Positions 52,918 through 62,368 are shown, counted from the stretch's first letter. The stretch: 64,000 bases of DNA from an uncultured Bacilli bacterium (GCA_910589375.1 CAJUTK010000003.1:5247-69246); one strand, 5' to 3'. Numbers and translations: made by a program. Notes: a model not told the origin generated them from the letters alone.

Positions 52918-53791
52918 AGGTTGGATTATTGCTCTTATTACTTTTTTATCTGTTTTAGCAATTGCTTTAGTTGTACTAATGATAGTACTTTTAAATGGTG
53001 GATTTAAAAATTTGAATTTCATTATGTTTGCAAGTATTAGTAAAAATGTTGCAGTTGATGAAGTATATGAAGAAAACTTTAGAATGATTGAAATTGATGC
53101 AGATGCTAGTGAAATAGAATTTTATTCTACAGAGGAAGACAAAGTAAGATTAGTAATTCATGGAGAAGAAAAGAATATCTTTGTTACGACTAAAGGGGAA
53201 AGATTATCGATTACGTCTAACATGCAATGTAACTTTATTTGTTTTAATAAAAAGAGAAGTAAAATAGAAGTTTATCTTCCAAAAGATTATGAAGGTAAGA
53301 TCAAAGTAGAAAATGATTATGGAAATGTTATTATAGGATCATTTGAAAATGCGGAAATTACTGTAGAAAATGATTGTGGAGATATTAAAGTAGAAGCAGG
53401 AAATATCGTAAAATTAGAAAATGATTTAGGAGATATCGAATTAGGATTTGCAAGTAATGCTGAAATCAAACAAAACTGTGGTAAGATTGAAGTAGGAGAA
53501 GTAGGAGATATTAAAGCAGAAAATGATTTAGGGGATATCAAAATTGAAAAGGTAACCAATTCTCTTCAAATTAAAGATGACTGTGGAGACATTGTGATTG
53601 ATGACATTACAATTACAAAAAATTCTTCTATTGCTAATGATTTAGGAAAAATTAAAATAGGATTTACGAATGATATTTATATCGATGCTGAAACTGATTT
53701 AGGAAAAGTAAAAATTAATGAGAATACAAGAGATGCTTCCATTACTTTGAAATTACAAAATAGTTGTGGAGATATTATTGTCGATAATTAG
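52907..53791 (+). CDS. DUF4097-type beta-solenoid protein
   Basis: The ATG at 52907 is chosen because AAGGAG lies 8 bp upstream; the GTG at 52898 is inside it. The 294-residue product has one helix (residues 8-28), then a repetitive beta-solenoid with alternating ENDCGDI and ENDLGDI turns about every 20 residues (nine or so). The family is common with XRE or PspC-like regulators in stress responses. A role in envelope sensing is likely. Confidence 0.82.
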   Translation: MKSKGWIIALITFLSVLAIALVVLMIVLLNGGFKNLNFIMFASISKNVAVDEVYEENFRMIEIDADASEIEFYSTEEDKVRLVIHGEEKNIFVTTKGERLSITSNMQCNFICFNKKRSKIEVYLPKDYEGKIKVENDYGNVIIGSFENAEITVENDCGDIKVEAGNIVKLENDLGDIELGFASNAEIKQNCGKIEVGEVGDIKAENDLGDIKIEKVTNSLQIKDDCGDIVIDDITITKNSSIANDLGKIKIGFTNDIYIDAETDLGKVKINENTRDASITLKLQNSCGDIIVDN

Positions 53792-53816
53792 AATAGATTG
53801 ATTTCTATTCTTTTAT
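53791..53816 (+). terminator. Terminator of the DUF4097 gene
   Basis: GAATAGA (53791-53797) pairs with TCTATTC (53804-53810), then TTTTATTTT. The extended -10 TGGTATAAT (53821-53829) follows within 10 bp. Confidence 0.7.
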
Positions 53817-53852
53817 TTTATGGTATAATAGGTGGTAATAAGGGAGGTATTT

Positions 53853-55187
53853 ATGCGTAATTTATTTGATGAAGAAACTACTGTAGAATTTAAACCTCTT
53901 GCTGATAAAATGAGACCAAAAAGTTTAGATGAGTTCTTTGGACAGGAAGAAGTGGTAGGAGAATATTCTCCAATTAGACAAATGATTGAAACAGATACTA
54001 TTACTTCTATGATATTTTGGGGACCTCCTGGAGTTGGAAAGACGACATTAGCAAAAATTATTGCTAGTAGTACTAATTCCTCATTTTATGAATTAAGTGC
54101 AGTAACTTCTGGTGTAAAAGATATTAAAGAATTAATAGAAGTAGCAAAATATAATAAAAGTAACGGGAAAAAGACAATTGTTTTCGTAGATGAAATTCAT
54201 AGATTCAATAAAGCTCAACAAGATGCATTCTTGCCTCATGTAGAAAGTGGTAATATTATTTTGATAGGAGCTACTACAGAAAATCCTTCTTTTGAAGTGA
54301 ATTCCGCACTACTCTCAAGAAGTAAGGTTTATGTACTTAAAAGCTTAAATGAGGAAGAAATTATAGGAATATTGAAACGTGCTCTTAGTAAGAATGATAG
54401 TTATTCTAATGTAGATATGAAAGAGGAGTGTTTTTCAGTCATTGCTAAAATGAGTAATGGAGATGCAAGAACTGCTCTTAATACTTTAGAGAATATTATT
54501 AATATTGCTCCTCTTAAAAAGAATAAGAAAGAAATTACTAAGGAAGTTTTACAAAAAGTATTACAGAATAAAATGTTTTTATATGATAAATTAGGAGAGG
54601 AACACTATAATTTAATTTCTGCTTTGCATAAATCTATGCGAAATAGTGATCCAGATGCTGCTTTATATTATTTAGCACGTATGTTAGAAGCAGGAGAAGA
54701 CCCTCTATATATTGCTAGGAGACTTATTCGTTTTGCATCAGAAGATGTAGGTATTGCTAATCCTAATGCTTTAGTACAAGCAACGGCTGTTTATCAAGCC
54801 TGTCATTATTTAGGAATGCCAGAATGTAACGTTAATTTAGCGCAAGCGGTAGTTTATTTAAGCATTTGCCCTAAATCGAATTCTTTATATAAAGCTTATG
54901 GCATGGTAAAAGAAGATGCTATTAAAACAGCCAATGAAAAAGTTCCTCTTCATCTTAGAAATGCAGTTACTAGACTGGATAAGGAATTAGGGTATGGAGA
55001 AGGGTATGAATATGCTCATGAATATAAGGATAGTATTACTTCAATGGATTGCTTACCGGATTCTTTAAAAGGAAAAAAATATTATTATCCAACAGATATT
55101 GGAAATGAAAAAGCAGCTAAGGAAACCTTAAAGAGAATAGAAGAATTAAAAAAGAAAAGGAAGGGTAAAGATGAAAATAAAATATGA
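53853..55187 (+). CDS. rarA: Replication-associated recombination protein RarA (MgsA)
   Basis: The ATG at 53853 follows GGGAGG; a GTG at 53832 has no ribosome site. The 444-residue AAA+ protein has PLADKMRPKSLDEFFGQEEVV, Walker A GPPGVGKTTLAK, Walker B VFVDEIHRFNKAQQDAFLP and the arginine-finger region NSALLSRSKVY, then the tetramerisation part with SEDVGIANPNAL. It acts at stalled replication forks. It overlaps the next gene by 17 bp. Confidence 0.95.
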   Translation: MRNLFDEETTVEFKPLADKMRPKSLDEFFGQEEVVGEYSPIRQMIETDTITSMIFWGPPGVGKTTLAKIIASSTNSSFYELSAVTSGVKDIKELIEVAKYNKSNGKKTIVFVDEIHRFNKAQQDAFLPHVESGNIILIGATTENPSFEVNSALLSRSKVYVLKSLNEEEIIGILKRALSKNDSYSNVDMKEECFSVIAKMSNGDARTALNTLENIINIAPLKKNKKEITKEVLQKVLQNKMFLYDKLGEEHYNLISALHKSMRNSDPDAALYYLARMLEAGEDPLYIARRLIRFASEDVGIANPNALVQATAVYQACHYLGMPECNVNLAQAVVYLSICPKSNSLYKAYGMVKEDAIKTANEKVPLHLRNAVTRLDKELGYGEGYEYAHEYKDSITSMDCLPDSLKGKKYYYPTDIGNEKAAKETLKRIEELKKKRKGKDENKI

Positions 55188-55719
55188 TATGAGTAAAAAC
55201 TATTGGAATACTCATAATGAGGCACAGGCAATTGTGATGATGAGGAAGAAATTACTAAGAAATAAAAATGCAAGAATTGGAAATATTTTTCGGTCTGGAA
55301 TTTTTTATGGAATAGGAATTTTAATTGTTTCCATTTTCTATTTTGTTTGTAAAAAAATAGGAGTAGAAGAACTATTTTTAAATGTAATATCTGATTTATT
55401 ACTATTTTTAATTCTTTTTCTTGCCCTTTATTTCATTCTTATTTTTGCTACTTATTTTATTAATTATAAAAGCTCTACTCATAAAGGTATATTAAAAATA
55501 GATGAAAAAGGTTTAGAGGATAAAGACGAAAATGGAAAAGTAACATCTATGCCATGGGAAAATATTTTACTTGTAGTAGTAGGAAAATACACAGTAACTT
55601 TTGTAACCAATACAAAGAAAGTAATTTTCGTGAATATTGGAAATAAAAAGGACATTTTAAAGGCTTTACAAACTTATCAAGCAGACCTCTTAGTAATAAA
55701 TCAATCAAAGGAAAAGTAA
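55171..55719 (+). CDS. YcxB-like membrane protein
   Basis: The 182-residue protein has two helices (about residues 45-64 and 72-95) and a C-terminal beta domain with KIDEKGLEDKDENGKVTSMPWENILLVV, the YcxB-like pattern, used in PH-like membrane domains. Function unknown. It overlaps rarA and abuts the next gene (1 bp shared). Confidence 0.75.
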   Translation: MKIKYDMSKNYWNTHNEAQAIVMMRKKLLRNKNARIGNIFRSGIFYGIGILIVSIFYFVCKKIGVEELFLNVISDLLLFLILFLALYFILIFATYFINYKSSTHKGILKIDEKGLEDKDENGKVTSMPWENILLVVVGKYTVTFVTNTKKVIFVNIGNKKDILKALQTYQADLLVINQSKEK

Positions 55720-55988
55720 TGGAATTTTTATTGGAATTTATTTTAGAACTTTTTCTAGAAGGGAGTATGGAAATTAGTTCTAATAAAAAGATTAGTAAAT
55801 GGATTCGTTATCCATTAATGGCTTTTATTCTTTTCTTTTTCTTAACAGTTATAGGACTTATTTTCTTTACTGGAATTCTTACTTTTTCTGATAATAAATT
55901 GTTATCTATTTTATTACTTCTTTGTGGTATGATTATGCTGATTGGGACGATTATAAAGTTTAGAAATTTGTATTTAAAAAGGAAATAG
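55719..55988 (+). CDS. Small two-helix membrane protein
   Basis: The 89-residue protein starts in the stop codon of the YcxB-like gene. It has an N-terminal amphipathic stretch (EFLLEFILELFLEGSMEISSNKKISKW) and two helices (about 32-54 and 60-78). This N-terminal motif recurs in short Firmicute proteins of unknown role. Confidence 0.7.
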   Translation: MEFLLEFILELFLEGSMEISSNKKISKWIRYPLMAFILFFFLTVIGLIFFTGILTFSDNKLLSILLLLCGMIMLIGTIIKFRNLYLKRK

Positions 55989-56018
55989 AGTTGTGTTTTT
56001 TACACAATTCTTTTTTTA
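55988..56018 (+). terminator. Terminator before the GntR operon
   Basis: GAGTTGTGT (55988-55996) pairs with ACACAATTC (56002-56010) with one G-U, followed by T7. Confidence 0.8.
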
Positions 56019-56021
56019 TTA

Positions 56022-56061
56022 TTGACAAATGTTATATACTGTTATATATTAAATATAACAG
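56022..56061 (+). promoter_or_regulatory. Promoter with overlapping GntR operator
   Basis: TTGACA (56022-56027), 17 bp, TATATT (56045-56050). The palindrome CTGTTATAT-ATTAA-ATATAACAG (56039-56061) covers the -10. This is the best -35/-10 in the window and a clear auto-repression site. Confidence 0.8.
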
Positions 56062-56074
56062 TCAGGGGTGATGT

Positions 56075-56458
56075 ATGAAAATAATCATTAGTAACAATAG
56101 TAGTGTACCAATCTATGAACAGATAAAAAACACTATTAAGAATCAGATTTTATCAGGAGAATTAGAAAGTGATACCATGCTTCCTTCCATTCGGGCGCTT
56201 GCGCAGGATATTCGTATTAGTGTGATGACAATTAAAAAGGCGTACGATGAATTAGAAGCAGAAGGGTATATCGTTACCAGACAGGGAAAAGGTTCTTTTG
56301 TAACTCCTACTAATCTAGAATTTAAAAAGGAACAAAAACAGAGAGAGATAGAAGAATATATTACAAAAATAATAGAAATAGCAGATCAGTATCAAATTAC
56401 CAAAAAAGAGATATTAGAATTATTTAATTTTTTATATGAGAGGGATGAAAACGAATGA
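56075..56458 (+). CDS. GntR-family regulator, YtrA type
   Basis: The 127-residue protein has a winged helix (VPIYEQIKNTIKNQILSG, PSIRALAQDIRISVMTIKKAYDELEAEGYI, GKGSFV) and a short helical dimer part, with no ligand domain, as in YtrA. It overlaps the ATPase gene (ATGA). It probably represses its own transporter operon through the palindrome at its promoter. In Bacillus, YtrA responds to cell-wall antibiotics. Confidence 0.9.
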   Translation: MKIIISNNSSVPIYEQIKNTIKNQILSGELESDTMLPSIRALAQDIRISVMTIKKAYDELEAEGYIVTRQGKGSFVTPTNLEFKKEQKQREIEEYITKIIEIADQYQITKKEILELFNFLYERDENE

Positions 56459-57309
56459 AAGCAATAGAAATTCATGATTTAGTAAAAAAATATGACAGAT
56501 TTGAATTGGGTAATATCGATTTAGAAATACCAAGTGGTATTATCGTAGGTCTTATAGGAGAAAATGGAGCAGGAAAAACAACTCTTATTAAATCTATTTT
56601 AGGGATTATTAAAGCGGATAAAGGAGATATTCAAATATTTGACAAAGACTACCGAAAATATGAAAAGGAAATTAAGGAAGATATAGGGGTTGTTTTAGAT
56701 AATATGTTTTTTCCTGAAATATTAAAGGTAAAAGATATTAATCCTATTATGAGTTCTGCTTATAAAAATTGGGATAGTAAACTTTATTTTCAATATTTAA
56801 AAGAATTTGATATTCCAAGTTCGCAGCAAATTAAAAAATTATCTAAAGGAATGAGAAAGAAATTAGAAATTATAACTGCCTTATCTCATCATCCTAAATT
56901 ACTTATTTTAGATGAACCAACTAGTGGATTAGATCCCGTTGTAAGAAGCGAAGTATTGGATTTATTTTTAAATTTTATACAGGATGAGGAACATACAATT
57001 CTTCTTTCCACTCATATTACTAGTGATCTAGAACATATCGCAGATCATATAGTCTTTATAGATAAGGGGAAAAAAGTACTAGATAAAAGTCGTGAAGAAG
57101 TATTAGAGTATTATGGAATCTTAAAATGTTCAAAAGAGGAATTGGAAAAAATAGAGAAAACTGATATTCTTGCTGTTAAAAAGAATCGTTATGACTGTGA
57201 AGTATTAGTTTCTGATATTACGAAGATGAAGAAAAAGTATAAAGATTATGTAATTGATAAAATTACCTTAGAAGAATTAATGGTACTTATGATAAAGGGG
57301 GAAAAGTAA
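56455..57309 (+). CDS. ABC transporter ATP-binding protein (YtrB-like)
   Basis: The 284-residue protein has Walker A GENGAGKTTLIK, signature LSKGMRKKLEIITAL, Walker B LLILDEPTSGLD and the H-loop STHI. A C-terminal extension of about 70 residues follows, as in transporters with a GntR regulator. It works with the next protein. Confidence 0.9.
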   Translation: MKAIEIHDLVKKYDRFELGNIDLEIPSGIIVGLIGENGAGKTTLIKSILGIIKADKGDIQIFDKDYRKYEKEIKEDIGVVLDNMFFPEILKVKDINPIMSSAYKNWDSKLYFQYLKEFDIPSSQQIKKLSKGMRKKLEIITALSHHPKLLILDEPTSGLDPVVRSEVLDLFLNFIQDEEHTILLSTHITSDLEHIADHIVFIDKGKKVLDKSREEVLEYYGILKCSKEELEKIEKTDILAVKKNRYDCEVLVSDITKMKKKYKDYVIDKITLEELMVLMIKGEK

Positions 57310-57310
57310 T

Positions 57311-57946
57311 ATGATGAGTTTTATTAAAAAAGACTTATTAGTCATTAAAGCTAACTTAAAAACATTTCTGATTATTTTAGTATTTTATATTATAATGGGT
57401 CTTACTATGGAAGATGGATTTGATATGACTTTCTTGCTTCCATTTATTTCTGTTATGCTATTTATTTCAACTTTTAGTTATGATGAATTTAATAATTGGA
57501 ATGCCTATAGTGTAACACTTCCAGATGGTAGAAGAAATGCTGTAAGAGGAAAGTATTTAGCGAGTTTCCTTATTCTTCTAATTACTTCTATTATTGCATT
57601 AATTAGTTCTATGGGAATTGGCGTATATAAAGAAACTTTTCGTTTAGAGGAAACCTTAATTTCTTTATTTAGTGCTATTACAGCAATGGTATTTGTTTTA
57701 TCCATTATGTATCCTATTATTTTTAAAATAGGAATTGAAAAGGGAAGAATTCTAGTAATGGGAATTATTTTTGGGTGGACCTTTTTAATAGCAACGCTTG
57801 GAAAACTTATTGGACCTAGTTTTCTTGCTGATGTAGGGACTTTTATAGACAACTGGTATTATATTGTGCTTCCTTTCTTTATTTGTATTACTATAGGAAT
57901 TTCTTATCTAATTTCTATTCATATTTATTTAAAGAAAGAATTTTAA
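57311..57946 (+). CDS. ABC-2 type permease
   Basis: The 211-residue protein has six helices and the family start SFIKKDLLVIKANLKTF, with FSYDEFNNWNAYSVTLPDGRRNAVRGKYL. It is half the size of NatB-type permeases and lacks the large loop, as in YtrC/EcsB-like proteins controlled by GntR. The substrate is unknown. Confidence 0.85.
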   Translation: MMSFIKKDLLVIKANLKTFLIILVFYIIMGLTMEDGFDMTFLLPFISVMLFISTFSYDEFNNWNAYSVTLPDGRRNAVRGKYLASFLILLITSIIALISSMGIGVYKETFRLEETLISLFSAITAMVFVLSIMYPIIFKIGIEKGRILVMGIIFGWTFLIATLGKLIGPSFLADVGTFIDNWYYIVLPFFICITIGISYLISIHIYLKKEF

Positions 57947-57982
57947 GAAAGATGAGGAAATCTTTCTTTTTTTTGATATAAT
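57945..57982 (+). terminator. Terminator directly followed by extended -10
   Basis: AAGAAAGAT (57945-57953) pairs with ATCTTTCTT (57960-57968) and a T run. The T run ends in the promoter TGATATAAT (57974-57982) of the radical SAM gene. The stop codon of the permease gene lies in the 5' edge. Confidence 0.75.
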
Positions 57983-58000
57983 GGTGATGAGGTTATACGT

Positions 58001-58828
58001 ATGGTTGTAAAAGAAATAGAAGTAAAAGATCTAGTTACGAAATCGAATTTACCCGTAAGTGATTATGTTATTAATCCTTATGTTGGTTGTCCCCATGGGT
58101 GCAAATACTGTTATGCCTCTTTTATGAAAAGATTTACGAATCATAAAGAAGATTGGGGAACTTTTATAGATATTAAAAGATGTTCTAAGAAATTAAGTAA
58201 AAAGAAGTTAGAACATAAACGTGTCTTTTTATCTTCTGTAACAGATTGTTATAACTCTTATGAAAAAGAGTATGAACTAACAAGGGGTGTATTAGAACAA
58301 TTAGTAGATATCGATTGTTACTTAAATATTTCTACAAAATCTAATTTGATTTTAAGAGATATTGACTTATTAAAGAAAATGAAACATTTAGAAGTTTCTA
58401 TTTCTATTAATACATTAGATGAAAAGTTTAGGTGTGATATGGATAATGCTTCCTCTATTCAAGAAAGATTAGAAACATTACGAATATTACATGAAAACGG
58501 TATTTATACAGTGCTATTTATGTCACCTATATTTCCTTATATTACAGATTTTAAAAAGATAATAGAGGTAAGTAAAAACTATGTAGATAGGTATTGGTTT
58601 GAAAATCTAAATTTAAGAGGTAGTTATAAAAGTGATATTTTAAATTATATAAAGAATAACTATCCAGAATATTTAAATGATTATGAGGAGATTTACAAGA
58701 AAGGAAATAAAAAATACTTTGAAGGATTATCTTTAGAGATAGAAGAGTATTGTAAGAAAAATAAAGTTTGTTACAACAATTACTTTTATCATGAGAAGTT
58801 AGTGGCAGAGAAAGTAGGGAAAAAATGA
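58001..58828 (+). CDS. Radical SAM protein (SplB/Rv2578c-like)
   Basis: The 275-residue protein has the iron-sulfur motif YVGCPHGCKYCYASF, then SVTDCYNSYEKEYELTRGVLEQL and ISTKSNLILRDIDLL, the pattern of the SPL/Rv2578c group. These use a 4Fe-4S cluster and SAM. The start at 58001 follows an extended -10. Its substrate is unknown; it overlaps the following CYTH gene by 4 bp. Confidence 0.87.
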   Translation: MVVKEIEVKDLVTKSNLPVSDYVINPYVGCPHGCKYCYASFMKRFTNHKEDWGTFIDIKRCSKKLSKKKLEHKRVFLSSVTDCYNSYEKEYELTRGVLEQLVDIDCYLNISTKSNLILRDIDLLKKMKHLEVSISINTLDEKFRCDMDNASSIQERLETLRILHENGIYTVLFMSPIFPYITDFKKIIEVSKNYVDRYWFENLNLRGSYKSDILNYIKNNYPEYLNDYEEIYKKGNKKYFEGLSLEIEEYCKKNKVCYNNYFYHEKLVAEKVGKK

Positions 58829-59307
58829 AAAGATTAACAAGGAGATTTATTGTTAGAAGTTTGGATAGTCTTTCTATAAGCGAGCCAATTCGTTATGAAA
58901 GGTACTATATAAATGATAGTTTACGTATTCAAAAAAAGAATAATCTTTATGAAAAAGAAGTATTGAATGAAGATAATATTGTAACAGAGAAAATAGAAAT
59001 ATCGGAAACAGAATTTTTAAAATTAAAGATGGGTGCTACTAGTGAAATTGTAAGAGATAGTTATCTTTACTTAAAAGATAATAGAGTGTCTATTAAGAAA
59101 TACTATGGACTTTATAAAGACCTTTATAGAGTAGAAGTAACTTTTTCTAGTGCAGAAGAAATGAATGATTATCAAAAAGAAGATTGGATGTTAGAAGAAA
59201 TTACTAATTCTCCTCTTGCTTTTGATAAATATTTAAGGAATCTTTCACGGGAAGATTTTAAAAAAGAATTAGAAAAGTATATAGATGTGGAGAATGACTA
59301 TGAGTAA
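58825..59307 (+). CDS. CYTH-like protein
   Basis: The 160-residue protein resembles the small CYTH triphosphatases: RFIVRSLDSL, YERYYINDSLRIQKK, KKYYGLYKDLYRVEVTFSSAEEM and WMLEEITNSPLAFDKYLRN at the end. The first EXEXK motif is not clear, so catalysis is uncertain. It is coupled to the radical SAM gene. Confidence 0.6.
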   Translation: MKRLTRRFIVRSLDSLSISEPIRYERYYINDSLRIQKKNNLYEKEVLNEDNIVTEKIEISETEFLKLKMGATSEIVRDSYLYLKDNRVSIKKYYGLYKDLYRVEVTFSSAEEMNDYQKEDWMLEEITNSPLAFDKYLRNLSREDFKKELEKYIDVENDYE

Positions 59308-60475
59308 AAGCGGAATAGATTTATTAAAAGAAAAAGAGAATATCTTATTTCCTGATTATAATCACTCTATTTTAAGTACAATAACTTCTATTTTAAAATA
59401 TTATAGTGTAGAAACTCCCTATGTATCATTAGATTTATTAGATAAAAAGTTAGAGAAGAATTATAAAAATGTTGTTTTGATTGTATTAGATGGAATGGGA
59501 AAGAATATATTAGATAGTTTACCTAATAATTACTTTAGTAATCATTTATTAGATGTTGTTACTTCTGTATATCCTTCTACAACCACTGCTGCTATGACAA
59601 CTTATTACTCTGGAAGGCCACCAATAGAAACTGCTTGGATAGCTTGGTCACAGTATATGAAAGAATATGGAAGATATCTAGATATTTTTCAAAAAAGAGA
59701 TTCTTATACTGGAAAAGTATATAATGATACTAAAAAGGACTTATTAGAGATTATTGGATATGAACAAATTTATGATAGAATAGAAAATGCATCACAAGAT
59801 GTGAAAGTTTTTGAAGTTTCACCATCTTATGTATTAAAAAAGGCAAAGAGGTATTTAAAAGCAGATACTGTTGATGAGATGGTAGAACATATAAAGGTAC
59901 TATGTAGTGCGGAAGGAAGAAAATTTATTTTTTGTTATCAAGATAATCCAGATGTTTTATTACATATCCATGGAACAAAATCAGAAGAAGTAAAAAATTA
60001 TTTAATAGAAACAATTGCTAAAGTTGAGGAAATGACTGAAAGTTTAAAAGATACTTTAGTAATTGTGACAGCAGACCATGGGCATCAGGATGTAGAAGAA
60101 GAATATGATATTAATGATTTTGAAACGTTAAAGGAATGTTTTATTATGCCTCCAGCACTCGAATCTAGATGTATGACATTTTGGATTAAACCAAAAATGA
60201 GAGAATACTTTCAAGAGGAATTTAACAAATGCTTTGGGCATGCTTATGTACTTTTAACAAAAGAAGAGTTTTTAGAAAATCATTTTTTAGGGTATGGAAA
60301 AGAACATAAAAAGGTTGATGATTTTCTTGGTGATTTTGTTGCTTTATCAACTAGTTCTAGTTCCATTAAGATAACTAATGATTATTATTTTGGAAAAATG
60401 AAAAAAGCTTCTACTCATTGTGGACTTACTAAGAATGAAATGTTAGTGCCAATCATTACGATAGAAAAGGAATAA
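59300..60475 (+). CDS. Alkaline phosphatase/nucleotide pyrophosphatase superfamily protein
   Basis: The ATG at 59300 has GGAG 7 bp upstream. The 391-residue protein has VVLIVLDGMGKNIL, the metal site and nucleophile STTTAAMTTYYSG, and the later site LVIVTADHGHQDV plus THCGLTKNEMLVPI. It is a cytoplasmic phosphodiesterase/phosphatase by lack of a signal. The substrate is unknown. It overlaps the CYTH-like gene by 8 bp. Confidence 0.85.
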   Translation: MSKSGIDLLKEKENILFPDYNHSILSTITSILKYYSVETPYVSLDLLDKKLEKNYKNVVLIVLDGMGKNILDSLPNNYFSNHLLDVVTSVYPSTTTAAMTTYYSGRPPIETAWIAWSQYMKEYGRYLDIFQKRDSYTGKVYNDTKKDLLEIIGYEQIYDRIENASQDVKVFEVSPSYVLKKAKRYLKADTVDEMVEHIKVLCSAEGRKFIFCYQDNPDVLLHIHGTKSEEVKNYLIETIAKVEEMTESLKDTLVIVTADHGHQDVEEEYDINDFETLKECFIMPPALESRCMTFWIKPKMREYFQEEFNKCFGHAYVLLTKEEFLENHFLGYGKEHKKVDDFLGDFVALSTSSSSIKITNDYYFGKMKKASTHCGLTKNEMLVPIITIEKE

Positions 60476-60479
60476 ATGG

Positions 60480-61037
60480 ATGAAAGAAAAGATAAATGAA
60501 ATACTACTCTCCGGAAATATTTTAGAAAATATGGACTTTTTATTAAGTGTTATTCCAGAACTTAAATTTATGGTAGGATTTAACCATAAACATCCCCATC
60601 ATCATTTAGATGTTTGGAATCATACATTAGAAGTAGTAAGAAATGTAGATAGTGATTTAGAGTTAAGAATGGCAGCACTTCTTCATGATGTTGGCAAACC
60701 TTTTTCTTATCAAGAAGGGGAAGTTAGACATTTTTATGGTCATCCAGAAGTATCTGCTAGAATGTCACAGGGCATATTAGAAAGATTACAGTATGATGAA
60801 ATATTTATACAACATATTTTTTATCTAGTAAAAAATCATGATACACCAATTGATCCAAATAATTTAGATAATGAATTTAACTTAGTAGAAAAAAGATTAC
60901 AATTGCAATATGCGGATGCTTTAGCGCATCATCCTGATAAAGTAAGACAAAGAATAGAAAGATTAGATGCTATAAAAACATCTTTAGACCAAAAGAAACC
61001 AAAAGTAAAAGTAGTAAGAAAGGAAGAAGAAGTATGA
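60480..61037 (+). CDS. HD-domain phosphohydrolase
   Basis: The 185-residue protein has HHHLDVWNHTLEVV, the HD pair ALLHDVGKP, FYGHPEVSA and a later Asp (YADALAHHPD). This resembles the HD part of tRNA nucleotidyltransferases but without the transferase domain. It hydrolyses phosphate esters of an unknown nucleotide. It is coupled to the NUDIX gene by an ATGA overlap. Confidence 0.88.
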   Translation: MKEKINEILLSGNILENMDFLLSVIPELKFMVGFNHKHPHHHLDVWNHTLEVVRNVDSDLELRMAALLHDVGKPFSYQEGEVRHFYGHPEVSARMSQGILERLQYDEIFIQHIFYLVKNHDTPIDPNNLDNEFNLVEKRLQLQYADALAHHPDKVRQRIERLDAIKTSLDQKKPKVKVVRKEEEV

Positions 61038-61432
61038 AAGAAATTGATAAAATAGCGTTTATTTATTTAAAAGATAAGAAAATATTATCTACCTTATCAA
61101 AAGGAAAGGATGCCTACTATATTCCAGGAGGGAAAAGAGATGGCAATGAGACTGATGAAGAAACTTTAATTCGTGAGTGCAAAGAAGAACTTACCATTGA
61201 TATCAAAAAAGATACGATAAAATATTATGGAACTTTTAAAGCACAAGCTCATGGAAAAGCTGAGGGAATTATTGTGAAAATGACTTGCTATGAAGCAGAG
61301 TTTGATGGAAATTTAGAAGCTGATAGTGAGATTCAAGAAGTGGTATGGTTAGAGTACAAAGACTTAGATAAGATTTCGCCAGTAGATAAATTAATTTTTC
61401 AAGACTTACATGATAAAGGATTATTAGATTAA
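61034..61432 (+). CDS. NUDIX hydrolase
   Basis: The 132-residue protein has the NUDIX box GGKRDGNETDEETLIRECKEEL, which fits GX5EX7REUXEEXGU apart from a variable last part. It cleaves nucleoside diphosphate derivatives. The stop codon lies in the stem of the following terminator. Confidence 0.9.
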   Translation: MKEIDKIAFIYLKDKKILSTLSKGKDAYYIPGGKRDGNETDEETLIRECKEELTIDIKKDTIKYYGTFKAQAHGKAEGIIVKMTCYEAEFDGNLEADSEIQEVVWLEYKDLDKISPVDKLIFQDLHDKGLLD

Positions 61433-61452
61433 TCCTTTTTTTATGGTATAAT
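61415..61452 (+). terminator. Terminator directly followed by extended -10
   Basis: AAAGGATTA (61415-61423) pairs with TAATCCTTT (61430-61438) around TTAGAT, then T run. The promoter TGGTATAAT (61444-61452) of the next gene begins one base after it. Confidence 0.75.
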
Positions 61453-61467
61453 GGAATTGGTGATATT

Positions 61468-62337
61468 ATGGAATTAGTACATGTAAAAGGGAATACTTAT
61501 TATATAAAGAATGCTACTAACATTGGTGTTTATAAAGTAGATGAAAATAGTGTTTATTTAATAGATACAGGAAATGATTCAGATGCTGGTAAAAAAATAC
61601 TAAAATTATTAGAACAAGAAAATTTAAAAGTAATGGGAATTATCAATACGCATTCTAATGCTGATCACATTGGTGGAAATAAGGTTATTCAAGATAGAAC
61701 TGGTTGTAAAATACTAGGATATGGAATTGAAAAAAGTATTACAGAAAATCCTTTATTAGAACCTTCCTTCTTATATGGAGGATATCCTTTTAAAGAGCTA
61801 AGAAATAAATTTTTATGTGCAAAACCATCTATGGTTACTGATATTGAAAATAATCTTCCAGCTGGTTTAGAATACTTTTTTGTACGTGGACATTTCTTTG
61901 ATATGATAGGAATTAAGACAAGTGATGAAGTGTATTTCTTAGGGGATTCTTTATTTAGTGAAGAAACTATTACAAAATATCATTTATTTTTTATTTATGA
62001 TGTGAAAGAATTTTTAAATACATTGGAATATCTTAGTACACTAAAAGGAGAATTATTTATTCCTTCTCATGTAGAAGCTACTAGAAATATTACTCCTTTA
62101 ATAGAAATGAATAAAAAGAAAATAGAAGAAGTATTAGATGTTATCATGAATAGTTGTATGAAAAATACATTTGAAGAAATATTAAAGAATGTATTTGATT
62201 ATTATCATTTAGTGATGAATACTAATCAATATGTATTAATTGGGAGTACTATCAAATCTTATTTATCTTATCTTTATGAAGAAGGTAAAATAAAGTATGA
62301 GTTTGTTGATAATAAAATGTTATGGGAAAAGATATAA
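61468..62337 (+). CDS. Metallo-beta-lactamase-fold hydrolase
   Basis: The 289-residue protein has the metal motif NTHSNADHIGGNK (HxHxDH variant: H-S-N-A-D-H), then EPSFLYGGYPF, VRGHFFDMIGIK (His) and YFLGDSLFS (Asp), and SHVEATRN. The first His pair is HSNADH, which keeps three of the four ligands seen in HxHxDH. A C-terminal winged-helix-like part is present. Substrate unknown. Confidence 0.85.
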   Translation: MELVHVKGNTYYIKNATNIGVYKVDENSVYLIDTGNDSDAGKKILKLLEQENLKVMGIINTHSNADHIGGNKVIQDRTGCKILGYGIEKSITENPLLEPSFLYGGYPFKELRNKFLCAKPSMVTDIENNLPAGLEYFFVRGHFFDMIGIKTSDEVYFLGDSLFSEETITKYHLFFIYDVKEFLNTLEYLSTLKGELFIPSHVEATRNITPLIEMNKKKIEEVLDVIMNSCMKNTFEEILKNVFDYYHLVMNTNQYVLIGSTIKSYLSYLYEEGKIKYEFVDNKMLWEKI

Positions 62338-62354
62338 ATTACTATATCTTTTTT
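62327..62354 (+). terminator. Terminator overlapping a stop codon
   Basis: AAAAGATATA (62327-62336) pairs with TATATCTTTT (62343-62352). The stop TAA (62335-62337) is in the stem. Confidence 0.75.
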
Positions 62355-62368
62355 TGTTTTAGAGAATA

